A stretch of DNA of 64,000 bases. Source: JBFLVU01 sp964589625. Its GTDB lineage: Bacteria > Acidobacteriota > UBA4820 > DSQY01. A program made the position numbers and the translations under genes. This document shows, piece after piece, positions 24,719 to 33,439 of this stretch. Location of the stretch: contig CAZPSH010000008.1 of NCBI GenBank assembly GCA_964589625.1, positions 62,001-126,000 of the forward strand, given 5' to 3'. Within the stretch, counting starts at the first letter, position 1; each line of letters opens with the position of its first letter. The notes below the pieces were generated by a model. The model was not told where the DNA came from, made no database searches, and worked only from the letters and a program-made list of their open reading frames with translations.

Positions 24719-25609
24719 GTGTACTATCAGCGGACCCTGAAGCAGGCGCTCGGATGCAGCGGGATTGGCCTGCATTCCGGCAAGAAGGTCACCCTGCGCT
24801 TGCTCCCTGCCCCGGAAGACACGGGAATCGTGTTCCGCCGCGTGGATCAGGACGGATTCGAAATCCCCGCGCACATCTCTTATCTCCAAAAAGTGGACTT
24901 TGCCACCACGCTGGGCGCCGGCGGCGTCCAGATCAAGACCGTGGAACACCTCCTCGGGGCCTTCTACGGGATGGGCATCGACAATGCCCTGGTCGAGATC
25001 AACGCCTCGGAGATCCCGATCATGGACGGGTCGGCGGCCCCCTTCATCTACCTGATCCGCGAGGCCGGCGCCGTCAACCAAGTGCGCGCCCGGCGCTATT
25101 ACAAGGTGTCCCGCCCCATGGAGGTGCAGGAGGCGGACCGCTGGATCCGGATCGTGCCGTCGGAGGATCTAAGGGTCTCGTACACCATCGATTTCCGCCA
25201 CCCGCTCATCCACCAGCAAACCCTCACCCTCCCCATCCACCCCTCCACCTTCGAGGATCAGATCGCTCCCGCCCGCACCTTCGGCTTCATGAAGGACGTG
25301 GAGGCCCTTCGGGTCAAGGGATTGGCCCTGGGGGGTTCGGTGGACAACGCGGTCGTCCTGGGAGACAGCCGGGCCCTCAATCCGGACCTCCGCTTCCTCA
25401 ACGAGTTCGTTCGCCACAAGGTCCTCGACGTCCTGGGAGACCTCTCCCTCTGCGGCTTCCACGTCAAGGGCCACGTGATGGTGCACAAGGGCGGACACCG
25501 CCTTCACGCGGAAATGGCCAAGCTGCTCCACATCTCGCGGGGCATGCACGCCATCGAGTCCGGACTGGAGGACACCTCCGCCCTGGGGCTTTCGCCCCCT
25601 CTCGCCTAG
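24719..25609 (+). CDS. lpxC: UDP-3-O-acyl-N-acetylglucosamine deacetylase
   Basis: 296 residues. Zinc hydrolase catalysing the first committed step of lipid A synthesis, so the organism should make lipopolysaccharide. Zinc ligands are visible as His77 (KTVEHLLG), His233 and Asp237 (FVRHKVLDVLGDL); His260 in HKGGHRLH is the catalytic histidine. The N-terminus YYQRTLKQALGCSGIGLHSG aligns with other LpxC. The GTG at 24719 follows GGGAGG at good spacing and gives the family's usual length; upstream in-frame codons would lie before the predicted transcription start. It ends at a strong terminator and is monocistronic. Confidence 0.95.
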   Translation: MYYQRTLKQALGCSGIGLHSGKKVTLRLLPAPEDTGIVFRRVDQDGFEIPAHISYLQKVDFATTLGAGGVQIKTVEHLLGAFYGMGIDNALVEINASEIPIMDGSAAPFIYLIREAGAVNQVRARRYYKVSRPMEVQEADRWIRIVPSEDLRVSYTIDFRHPLIHQQTLTLPIHPSTFEDQIAPARTFGFMKDVEALRVKGLALGGSVDNAVVLGDSRALNPDLRFLNEFVRHKVLDVLGDLSLCGFHVKGHVMVHKGGHRLHAEMAKLLHISRGMHAIESGLEDTSALGLSPPLA

Positions 25610-25641
25610 CCTCCTTACTCAACTTCCTTCCTCCAACCATC

Positions 25642-25667
25642 GAGGGCCGTTCGGCCCTCCTTTTTTT
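25642..25667 (+). terminator. Rho-independent terminator of lpxC
   Basis: GAGGGCCG-tt-CGGCCCTC stem followed by C and seven Ts. The 175 bp between it and topA contain no recognisable gene. Confidence 0.92.
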
Positions 25668-25843
25668 CCCCGCCCGCCCCAAGAGGGGGGATCCACGCCG
25701 CGCCCCCCGCGTCTTCGTTTGCTCTCCCGCGGTCAGGGCGTGGGGTTCGGGCCCGGCCCGTGGTTCGAGGTTTCGGACTGGGTTCGCTCCGGCCGGGGAG
25801 GGCCTGGAGAGTCGGCGGTGCGTGGGGAGGAGGGGAGGCGGGC

Positions 25844-28195
25844 TCACTCGGTCCAGCCGCACTCCTTCTTCGGACAGGCCTTGAAGGTGGAATCCCCCCT
25901 CCGGCGCTCCACGAGGTAGGGGCTGCCGCACGTCGGACAGGGGCCGGGCAGGGGCCGGTCCCAGGAGACGAAGTCGCACTCCGGATATCCCGTGCACCCG
26001 AAGAAGGTCTTGCGGCCCCGCGTGAATCGCTTGGCCAAGGGCTTCCCGCACTTGGGGCACGGGACGTCGGACGACTCGCGCTGGATGTACTTGCAGGAGG
26101 GGTAGTTGGAGCAGGCCACGAAGGGGCCGTACCGCCCCTGTTTCTTCACCAAAGGCGAGGCGCACTGGGGGCACTTTTCCTCGAGGACCTCGTCCTTGGC
26201 CACCACGACGGCCCCCGACCGGTCCCGCCGGAGCTTGATGGTGGTCTTGCACTTGGGGTACTCGGCGCACGCCAGGAAGGGGCCGAAGCGGCCCGTGCGG
26301 ACCGTCATGGGGTTGCCGCAAACGGGGCACGTGGAGGCCTCCGCGGGAACTTCCACCGGCGTCTCGTCGGGAAGGGGCCGCGTGCCCTTGCAGTCGGGGT
26401 ATCCCGTACAGGCCAGGAAACGCCCGAAACGGCCCATTTTCAGGACCATGGGTTTCCCGCACTTGTCGCAGACCTCCTCGGTGGGCTGGCCTTCCCGCCG
26501 CAGGTCCACCATTTCCGCTTCGGCCTTTTCGAGCTCCTTGTGGAAGGAGGCCCAGAAGCGGGAGAGCAGGGTGAGCCGGTCTTCGGAACCCTGCTCCACG
26601 CCGTCGAGGTCCTCCTCCAGGCGCGCGGTGTAGCCCACGTCGAAAAGGGCGGGGAAGTGCTGGACGAGGATCTTGCCCACGAGGCGCCCCAGGTCCGTCG
26701 GATGGAGGAGACCCTTCTCCTTCCGCACGTACTCCCGGTCCTGGATCGTGGAGATGATGGCGGCGTAGGTGGAGGGCCGGCCGATCCCGTTTTCCTCCAG
26801 GGCCTTCACCAGGGAGGCCTCGGAGTATCGTGCCGGGGGCTCCGTGAACTTCTGTTCGGGTTTGAGGCCGAGAAGGGTCAGGGCCTCGCCCTGGCTCAGG
26901 GGAGGCAGGCTCCCCTTCTCCTCGTCTTCCTCCACCTCGTAGGCCGCCAAGAATCCCTGGAAGCGGCAGACGGACCCGGAGGCCGAGAAGGTCCCGTCGC
27001 CGCAGGCGACCTGCACCCTGGTCGCATCAAAGAGGGCTTCGGCCATCTGGCTGGCCACGAACCGCCGCCAGATGAGCCGGTAAAGGGAGTACTCGTCCTT
27101 ACCCAGGGAGTCCTTGACCGATTCGGGAGTGCGAGCCGGATCCGTCGGGCGGATGGCCTCGTGGGCGTCCTGGGCTGCCTTGGCGGGGGAGTAGAAGCGC
27201 GGCTTGGGGGGCAGGTACTCGGCGCCGTACGCCGCGAGGACGTGTTGTCTGGCCGCCTCCACGGCCGCCGGGGCGACTCGGGTCGAATCGGTCCTCATGT
27301 AGGTGATGAGCCCCACCGTCTCGCCGCCCTGCAGGTCCACGCCCTCGTACAGGCGCTGGGCGACGCTCATGGTCTTCTTCACGGTGAACTTCAGAAGGCG
27401 GGCGGCCTCCTGCTGCAGTTTGCTGGTGATGAACGGGGGCGGCGGGGAGCGCTTCTGGACCTTCTTTTCCACCTGAGAGACGGCCCAGGGCCTTCCCTCA
27501 AGGGAGCGAAGGACCTCCTCGCTCTGCTCGGCGCTTCGGACGTCGGCCTTTCGTCCCTTCCATTGGGTGAGGCGGGCTTCGAAGGGCTTTCGGGCCGCCC
27601 CCTCGAGCCGGGCCGTCAAGGTCCAGTACTCTTCGGGTCGGAAGGCCTCGATGGCCTCCTCGCGCTCGCAGACCATCCGGAGGGCCACCGTTTGGACCCG
27701 CCCGGCGGACAGGCCCTTCTTCACCTTGTCCCAAAGCAGGGGAGATATGCGGTAACCCACCAGCCGGTCGAGAACCCGGCGGGCGATCTGGGCGTTCACC
27801 TTGCGCGGATCCACTTCGGTGGGTGCGCCCACGGCCTGCTGGACGGCGTCGCGCGTGATCTCGTGGAAGAGGACCCGGCGGATCGGTTTCCCGTCCTCCT
27901 TGAGAAGCTCGGCCAGGTGGTAGCAGATGGCCTCCCCCTCCCGGTCGGGGTCCGCGGCCAGCAGGATCTCCTTGACCTTGTGGGCGGCCTCGCGGATCTC
28001 CTTGACCACGGCCTTCTTTTTCGGAAGGACGACGAAGGTCGGGCGAAAGTCCTTCTCCACGTCCACGGAGAGCTTGTTCGAGGGCAGGTCCCGAACGTGG
28101 CCCATGGAGGCCTTCACGGTGAAGCCGCGTCCGAGGTACTTTTGGATGGCGCGGGCCTTGGCGGGGGATTCGACGATCAGCAGGGTATCGGGCAT
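25844..28195 (-). CDS. topA: DNA topoisomerase I
   Basis: 783 residues. Type IA enzyme that relaxes negative supercoils. The N-terminal TOPRIM domain begins LLIVESPAKARAIQKYLGRG with the acidic DPDREGEAI motif. The active-site tyrosine is in GLITYMRTDSTRV. The C-terminus carries five C4 zinc-ribbon repeats, starting CDKCGKP, CPVCGNP, CPQCASP, CPKCGKP and CPTCGSP, more than the three of E. coli. The start codon overlaps the dprA stop by one base, the common dprA-topA arrangement. Confidence 0.96.
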   Translation of the reverse strand: MPDTLLIVESPAKARAIQKYLGRGFTVKASMGHVRDLPSNKLSVDVEKDFRPTFVVLPKKKAVVKEIREAAHKVKEILLAADPDREGEAICYHLAELLKEDGKPIRRVLFHEITRDAVQQAVGAPTEVDPRKVNAQIARRVLDRLVGYRISPLLWDKVKKGLSAGRVQTVALRMVCEREEAIEAFRPEEYWTLTARLEGAARKPFEARLTQWKGRKADVRSAEQSEEVLRSLEGRPWAVSQVEKKVQKRSPPPPFITSKLQQEAARLLKFTVKKTMSVAQRLYEGVDLQGGETVGLITYMRTDSTRVAPAAVEAARQHVLAAYGAEYLPPKPRFYSPAKAAQDAHEAIRPTDPARTPESVKDSLGKDEYSLYRLIWRRFVASQMAEALFDATRVQVACGDGTFSASGSVCRFQGFLAAYEVEEDEEKGSLPPLSQGEALTLLGLKPEQKFTEPPARYSEASLVKALEENGIGRPSTYAAIISTIQDREYVRKEKGLLHPTDLGRLVGKILVQHFPALFDVGYTARLEEDLDGVEQGSEDRLTLLSRFWASFHKELEKAEAEMVDLRREGQPTEEVCDKCGKPMVLKMGRFGRFLACTGYPDCKGTRPLPDETPVEVPAEASTCPVCGNPMTVRTGRFGPFLACAEYPKCKTTIKLRRDRSGAVVVAKDEVLEEKCPQCASPLVKKQGRYGPFVACSNYPSCKYIQRESSDVPCPKCGKPLAKRFTRGRKTFFGCTGYPECDFVSWDRPLPGPCPTCGSPYLVERRRGDSTFKACPKKECGWTE

Positions 28196-29307
28196 CAGGT
28201 GGGCTCCCGGAGCGCGCGCTTGAGGGCGTAGCGCATTCCCGGCAATTCTACACAGTGCCCCCCCATTTGCAACTCGAAGAGCCGGGCCATGACCTCGGCG
28301 GCCGGCAGACCGGTCGCCGCGCAGAGGGTGTCCACCGAGCGGGCGGCGTCGGGGGCCAGATGGGAGAGCACCTTGCGGCTCTCCTCCGAGAGATCCGGAG
28401 GCGCGGGACTGCCGCCGATCTGGCGTGTTTCAGGTTGCAGGGCCGTGCGGATCACTTCGGGCAACTCCTCCACCACATCCGAAACCTGAAGCACGAGTTT
28501 GGCGCCCCTTTGAATGAGGGAGTTGGGTCCGATGCCGGTCCGTGACGTCAGGTTGTGCGGCACGGCAAAGACTTCGCGGCCTGTTTCAGCCGCGAAACGA
28601 GCCGTGATGAGAGAGCCTGAACGCTCGGTGGCTTCCACCACCAAGACGCCCCACGCCAGGCCTGCAATAACCCGGTTGCGCTGGGGGAAATTCCGGGGAT
28701 GGGGTGGGATTCCCGGAGGAAACTCCGTGAGAGCAGCCCCTCCCGAATCCAATATCCGCTGAAGCAGATCTTCGTTTTCTCTCGGATAGACCTTGTCGGG
28801 TCCCGTTCCCAGAACGGCCAGAGCCCGCCCGGGGACGGAAAGGGATCCTTCGTGGGCCGCTGTGTCGATGCCCCGGGCCAGACCGCTCACCACGCAAAGT
28901 CCGGCGCGGACTAGGTCCTCCGCCAGGGAGCGAGCCACCCCGAGGCCGTAGACCGTCGAAAGGCGCGAACCCACCACGGCGATGGCCGGAGGTTTCAGGG
29001 TTTCAAGCCGGCCCCTCACATAGAGGGCAGGCGGGGGATCGGGCAGGTTTCGAAGGTGTTCCGGATATGCTTCGTCGGCCCAGGACAAAATGCGTATCCC
29101 CTTTGATTCCAGGTCCTTATCCTCATGGAAGGCGGCTTCCCAGTCCAAATTGGCAACTGCTTTGCTAAGAGATGGGTGGACCTCCGGAACGGGATCGTGG
29201 GCCCGCATCCGGAGGAGGAGATCGGGATGGCCGAGAAGACGAGCCTTGAACGACGTGGATACCGAGTGGACGCGGTTGAGCGCGCTGTAGAGATACCGAG
29301 TGTCCAT
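28195..29307 (-). CDS. dprA: DNA-processing protein DprA
   Basis: 370 residues. Loads RecA on incoming single-stranded DNA during natural transformation. The Rossmann-fold core shows IAVVGSRLSTVYGLGVARSL, VSGLARGIDTAAHEGSL, FPQRNRVIAGLAWGVLVVEA and GSLITARFAAETGREVFAVP. The C-terminal winged helix is present (LCAATGLPAAEVMARLFELQ). comEC at 30969-33341 and the pilus genes complete a plausible DNA-uptake system. Confidence 0.94.
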   Translation of the reverse strand: MDTRYLYSALNRVHSVSTSFKARLLGHPDLLLRMRAHDPVPEVHPSLSKAVANLDWEAAFHEDKDLESKGIRILSWADEAYPEHLRNLPDPPPALYVRGRLETLKPPAIAVVGSRLSTVYGLGVARSLAEDLVRAGLCVVSGLARGIDTAAHEGSLSVPGRALAVLGTGPDKVYPRENEDLLQRILDSGGAALTEFPPGIPPHPRNFPQRNRVIAGLAWGVLVVEATERSGSLITARFAAETGREVFAVPHNLTSRTGIGPNSLIQRGAKLVLQVSDVVEELPEVIRTALQPETRQIGGSPAPPDLSEESRKVLSHLAPDAARSVDTLCAATGLPAAEVMARLFELQMGGHCVELPGMRYALKRALREPT

Positions 29308-29437
29308 GGTCGACCCATTCCAGGGAAGTCAGGCTATACCACACTCCCCTCCCCGTCGGCAACGCGGCGGCGGCCCGCCGAGCCATGCGAATCCGAGTCC
29401 ACATCGTCTCCATAGACCTCACAAAAGGGGATATCCG

Positions 29438-30025
29438 ATGGTGTCTCGCACCTATTTCGAGCAGACCGCCCTCATCCACCTGGACTTTCTCTACAACCTC
29501 GCCCTGAAGATCACGAGAAACGAGGACGACGCCCAGGACCTCGTCCAGGAGACCTTTCTCCGGGCGTACCGCTTTTTCGATAAGTACGAGCCGGGGACCA
29601 ATTGCAAGGCTTGGCTCTACCGCATCCTGAAAAACACCTTCATCAACCACTACCGGAAAGCCCACCGCCGGCCCAACGAGGTGGACTTCGACGCCATCGA
29701 GGAGATCCACGAGCGGGAGCTGGAACCCCAGGGGATGAAGATCCCGGACCCCGAGGAGACCCTCCTCAACTCCGTCCTGCGGGACGACGTGCGACAGGCG
29801 TTTCTCAGCCTTCCCAAGGGCTACCGGGAAGCTCTGGCCCTTTCGCTGATCGGGGATTTCTCCTACAAGGAGATCGCCGAAATGATGGGTTGCCCCATCG
29901 GAACCATCATGTCCCGCATCCACCGGGCCCGGAAGCTCATGCAGAAGCAGCTTGCGGTCCACGCGGCGGACCACAGCTGGGCCGTGCCCTCCGTCCCCGA
30001 ACGGGCGGCCCAGGCGGGGGCCTGA
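29438..30025 (+). CDS. ECF RNA polymerase sigma factor, SigR/RpoE-like
   Basis: 195 residues. Region 2: LDFLYNLALKITRNEDDAQD, LVQETFLRAYRFFDKYEPGT and CKAWLYRILKNTFINHYRKA. Region 4: LPKGYREALALSLIGDFSYK, then EIAEMMGCPIGTIMSRIHRA. This resembles ECF factors of the SigR/SigH class that pair with redox-sensing zinc anti-sigma proteins. The start at 29438 follows AAAAGGGGAT; the longer ORF reaching 29300 would overlap the dprA start. It is probably an operon with the anti-sigma and TlpA-like genes. Confidence 0.9.
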   Translation: MVSRTYFEQTALIHLDFLYNLALKITRNEDDAQDLVQETFLRAYRFFDKYEPGTNCKAWLYRILKNTFINHYRKAHRRPNEVDFDAIEEIHERELEPQGMKIPDPEETLLNSVLRDDVRQAFLSLPKGYREALALSLIGDFSYKEIAEMMGCPIGTIMSRIHRARKLMQKQLAVHAADHSWAVPSVPERAAQAGA

Positions 30026-30112
30026 CCCTCAAGAAATTTTCCGGCGTTCCGGGAGTTACTCCACTGATGTTCCGGGGGCCCGCGAGGGCGCCGTGGAACG
30101 GGGGAGGACTCC

Positions 30113-30412
30113 TTGGACTGCCGGACCTTTCGCTCGCTGATTCCCCGCTACCTGTCCGGACACCTCGAGGAGGGTCCGAGAGAGGAATTCCAATCCCACG
30201 AGGCCTCCTGCCTTCTTTGCCACAGAACCCTCAGAGGCCGTAGGTCTCTCCGGGAATCGGTTTCCTCCGCAGTCCTCGAGAACCGGCCGGCTCCGGAAGG
30301 ATTGAAGGGGAGCATCCGGGTGTGCATGGAGTGCATGGACAATCCGGGCCGGTTGGTCTGTCCCCGCTTGCGATTCAAGATGAGACTTGTGAAGCCGGAT
30401 GTGGTCCAGTAA
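30113..30412 (+). CDS. Small zinc-finger anti-sigma factor, possibly redox-responsive
   Basis: 99 residues without a transmembrane helix. The motif SHEASCLLCHRTL gives HxxxCxxC, preceded by an N-terminal helix (CRTFRSLIPRYLSGHL), as in zf-HC2 anti-sigma factors of the RsrA/ChrR kind. The C-terminal half adds CMECMDNPGRLVC, three further cysteines, which could make it disulfide-switchable. Translation starts at TTG (30113), five bases after GGGGAGG. It sits 87 bp after the sigma gene and just before a thioredoxin-like gene, consistent with thiol-stress control. Its cytoplasmic location is inferred from the missing membrane helix. Confidence 0.7.
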   Translation: MDCRTFRSLIPRYLSGHLEEGPREEFQSHEASCLLCHRTLRGRRSLRESVSSAVLENRPAPEGLKGSIRVCMECMDNPGRLVCPRLRFKMRLVKPDVVQ

Positions 30413-30440
30413 ACTAAGCTCTTGTGTAGGAGATGGCTCC

Positions 30441-30953
30441 ATGGTCCTTCATCCACGTTTTCTCGGACGGTGGCTTCTGGCGGCGGCCTTCGCCTTGGTT
30501 CTGGCTCCCCCGACCTGGTCCGGCACCCAGGTGGGCCAGCCCGCCGAGGGATTCACGCTGACCTCCGTGGAGGGAGGCAAGTCCGTACGCCTCTCCGACC
30601 TCAAAGGGAAGCCCACCGTCGTGGTCTTCTGGGCCACCTGGTGTCCTCCGTGCCGCAAGGAGATCCCCGACCTCAAGGCCCTCCATCGCGAGTTTGGCCC
30701 CAAGGGACTCAACCTCCTCGCCGTGGCCGTCGCCTTCCGGGAGAGCAAGGAAGACGTGATCCGCTTTAAGAAGGATTACGAACTCCCTTACCCGGTCCTC
30801 TGGGACGAGGAGAACCGGGTGTCCGAGGTATACGGCGTGGCCGGGATCCCCACCGTGATCCTTGTGGACCCCGACGGGGTGATCCGGTACCGCCAGCACT
30901 TCCTGGACGAATCCCTCCGCACCCTGCTGCAGAGCTATCTGCCGAAGGGGTAG
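30441..30953 (+). CDS. TlpA/ResA-like periplasmic thiol-disulfide oxidoreductase
   Basis: 170 residues. An N-terminal signal peptide or anchor (WLLAAAFALVLAPPTW) is followed by a thioredoxin fold of the AhpC/TSA-TlpA class: LSDLKGKPTVVVFWATWCPP with active site WCPPC (Cys68, Cys71), and the cis-proline loop YGVAGIPTVILVDPDGVIRY. Such proteins reduce periplasmic disulfides, for example in cytochrome c maturation. The start at 30441 follows TAGGAG. It ends the ECF operon, convergent with comEC 15 bp away. Confidence 0.88.
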   Translation: MVLHPRFLGRWLLAAAFALVLAPPTWSGTQVGQPAEGFTLTSVEGGKSVRLSDLKGKPTVVVFWATWCPPCRKEIPDLKALHREFGPKGLNLLAVAVAFRESKEDVIRFKKDYELPYPVLWDEENRVSEVYGVAGIPTVILVDPDGVIRYRQHFLDESLRTLLQSYLPKG

Positions 30954-30968
30954 CGTGGCCCGCCCATT

Positions 30969-33341
30969 TCAGGGGATTCCCGCTTCCTCAGGGTCGGCCC
31001 GCGTCAGGTGCGGGAGCCAGTCTCCGTCCCTATACCTGTAGAACAGGATGCGGCCCTGGGGGGCCGCGAGCAGAATCGCCCCATCCCGGTCCGTCCTTAG
31101 GATCTTCGAACCCGCCCGTCCGTACGCCTGGAGCACCGATTCGGCGGGATGGCCGAAGCGGTTGGAGCGTCCCACGCTGAACACCGCCGCCCGGGGCCGG
31201 ACGGCGGCGATCCATCCGGGGGAGTTGGCGGAGGAGGACCCGTGGTGGGGGGCCACGAGCACCTCCGCGCGCGGGGGAGGTCCGGTCTGAAGGAGGCGGG
31301 CTTCGGTGCGGCGACCGATGTCTCCCGTGAAGAGGAGGGAGCGCAGGGGCCCCTGGACGATCAGCACGAGGGACCGGTCGTTCTCCTCCTCTTCCTCCGT
31401 TGAGGTCCGGCCGGGGTTCGCCACGCGGATCCTCCAGGGTCCGATCCGGAACTCGTCCGGGGCGGCCATGGCCAGGAGGGGGACGCCCGCCGAATCGGCT
31501 CGTTTCGCAATCCGGCGCGGGAGGTTCTCCCGTGGTGGGTCCGTGGCCGGGTATCCGAGGAAGCCGACGGGCACGTCAAGAAGCAGTTCCGGCGCGGCGC
31601 CGGCGTGGTCCGCATCCCAGTGGGTCAAGATCATCCCGCGAATCCGCCGCACCCCGGAGGCGGCGAGGAACGGCTCGATCACCGAACGGGCGCTCGTGGG
31701 ACCCCGCGAGGAGGAGGTTCCCGCGTCGACGAGGAGGGCCCCCCCTCCGTCCAGCAGAACCTGGCAGGAGGCCTGGCCCACGTCAAGGACGGCGACGGAC
31801 GGCGGGAGGCTCCTCCGGTGATGTTCCGGACGGGCCAGGGCGCCCACGGCGGAAAAGGTCAGGAGGATCCAACCCGCGCGGCGCCAGCGCCCCCTGCGGG
31901 CGAAGAGAACAAAGGCGCCCGCGAAGAGGGCCGCCCATATCCAGGACGGCGGGGGAAGGAAAAGGGACGCTCTCCGCGCGGTCCCCAGGGCCGAGGGGAG
32001 CCAGAGGAAGACTCGTCCGAGCCCCGTCAGGATCCACAGGAGCCCGTCTCCCACAAGGGGGACAAAGGCCAAGCCCGCCATGTAGGGAATTCCGACGGTC
32101 AGGAGACCGAGGAGGGGAACCGAGGCCAAGGGCGTGGCGAGCCATCCGAGGAGGGAGATTCGGTGAAACGTGAGGGCGAGGATCGGAAGCGTGGCGAGCT
32201 GGGCCGAAAAACCGACCCACAGAAGGCGCAGGACCTGCTGGCGGAGACCCGGTCCGGCAAGGGCCTCGGGGAGGGCGTCCCAAAGGACCAGAATCCCGAA
32301 GGTGGCCGCGAAGGTGAGCTGGAATCCCGCGTCGAGCAGCCAGGCCGGTCGGAAGAGCAGGAGGGCCGCCAGGGCGAAGGACCAGGCACCGAAGGCGCCC
32401 TGGGGGCGGGCCAACAGACGGGCCGTCAGGAAGAGCCCGGCCATCAGCAGGGCCCGGGTTAGGGAGGCGCTCGATGCCGCCAGGAGCCCGAACAGGCTCA
32501 GGAGGACCAGGCCCGCACCGTCTCGCACGGACGGCGAGACCCCTGTGGCGTGGGCGAGGAAGGAGAACAGGAGGAGCAGGAGTCCCACGTGCTGTCCCGA
32601 CAGGGCCACGAGGTGATAGAGCCCCGATCGGCTGAGAACCTCCACCTGGTCCTCGGAAAGGAGCCCACGCTCCCCCAACAGGACCGCCAGGAGAATGGCG
32701 GCGTCGCCTCCCTCCGCCCGGAGGAACCTCGACTCCAGAGCCCGCCTGTACCGGGAGACGAGACCCCGGAAGGGAGGGGGAGAGGTACGAAAGAGGGCCG
32801 GACTCCGGCAGGTGGCGACGAGGTCCGTTCCGTCCCGCCTGAGCCGGGCGGCCCGGTTGGATTGCCCCGGATTGGTTGGATGCCGGGGAACCTCCAGGCG
32901 CAAGCTCGCCTCAAAGGTGCTCCCCTCAACGGGCGGGGGGACGGGCAGGTAGGCGAGGACTTGGCTGCGGCACGCCTGGTCCCCTCCGGCTCCTCCAAAG
33001 GTGGCGACGCGAAGGACACAGCGGCTGCCGTCCACCCAAGGCTGTGCGTTCACCACCGAGCCGCGCGCCCAGACGAAGGCTTCCCCGCCGGCCATCCGAA
33101 CGTGCTTTTCGAGAGCGTCCGGTTCCCCCTCCCGGAGACCGAGCCCACCGGTCCAGAGTCCGAGGACCGCGGCGAAGAGCATCGTGGAAGCCGTGCGAAA
33201 TCGGGATCTGGAAGGCCCGACGGCGGCCAGGGCGCCAGAGGCGACAAGGGGCAGGAAGGGGGTCGCCAGGAAATTGGCCGCCCCCGCGCCAGCCGCCAGG
33301 GCGAGGACGAGGGCGGTCCGACGGCCGGGTTCAAGGCCCAC
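30969..33341 (-). CDS. comEC: ComEC/Rec2 DNA-uptake channel
   Basis: 790 residues. Multi-spanning inner-membrane protein that carries transforming DNA into the cytoplasm. Order of domains: an N-terminal DUF4131-type region with two helices, the ComEC competence domain (HLVALSGQHVGLLLLLFSFL and later helices), then a metallo-beta-lactamase domain (VAVLDVGQASCQVLLDGGGA, LTHWDADHAGAAPELL, APHHGSSSANSPGW). The GTG at 33341 has AGGAGG at good spacing; the frame is open to a TTG at 33380 inside the upstream terminator region. A terminator separates it from the selenoprotein operon. Confidence 0.92.
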   Translation of the reverse strand: MGLEPGRRTALVLALAAGAGAANFLATPFLPLVASGALAAVGPSRSRFRTASTMLFAAVLGLWTGGLGLREGEPDALEKHVRMAGGEAFVWARGSVVNAQPWVDGSRCVLRVATFGGAGGDQACRSQVLAYLPVPPPVEGSTFEASLRLEVPRHPTNPGQSNRAARLRRDGTDLVATCRSPALFRTSPPPFRGLVSRYRRALESRFLRAEGGDAAILLAVLLGERGLLSEDQVEVLSRSGLYHLVALSGQHVGLLLLLFSFLAHATGVSPSVRDGAGLVLLSLFGLLAASSASLTRALLMAGLFLTARLLARPQGAFGAWSFALAALLLFRPAWLLDAGFQLTFAATFGILVLWDALPEALAGPGLRQQVLRLLWVGFSAQLATLPILALTFHRISLLGWLATPLASVPLLGLLTVGIPYMAGLAFVPLVGDGLLWILTGLGRVFLWLPSALGTARRASLFLPPPSWIWAALFAGAFVLFARRGRWRRAGWILLTFSAVGALARPEHHRRSLPPSVAVLDVGQASCQVLLDGGGALLVDAGTSSSRGPTSARSVIEPFLAASGVRRIRGMILTHWDADHAGAAPELLLDVPVGFLGYPATDPPRENLPRRIAKRADSAGVPLLAMAAPDEFRIGPWRIRVANPGRTSTEEEEENDRSLVLIVQGPLRSLLFTGDIGRRTEARLLQTGPPPRAEVLVAPHHGSSSANSPGWIAAVRPRAAVFSVGRSNRFGHPAESVLQAYGRAGSKILRTDRDGAILLAAPQGRILFYRYRDGDWLPHLTRADPEEAGIP

Positions 33342-33381
33342 GCACCCCTCCTCCCCTCCCCGCGTTCGTTGCCGAAGCAAA

Positions 33382-33412
33382 GGGCCTCCCCCGCGGGGTG
33401 CGGGGGAGGCCC
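33382..33412 (-). terminator. Strong hairpin terminator ending the pilus-assembly operon
   Basis: A perfect 13-bp GC-rich stem (GGGCCTCCCCCGC and its complement) with a 5-base loop, followed on the minus strand by TTTGCTT. It lies 27 bp after the selenoprotein gene. Confidence 0.8.
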
Positions 33413-33439
33413 GTGGACCGCGCGGGTTGACGAAACTAC

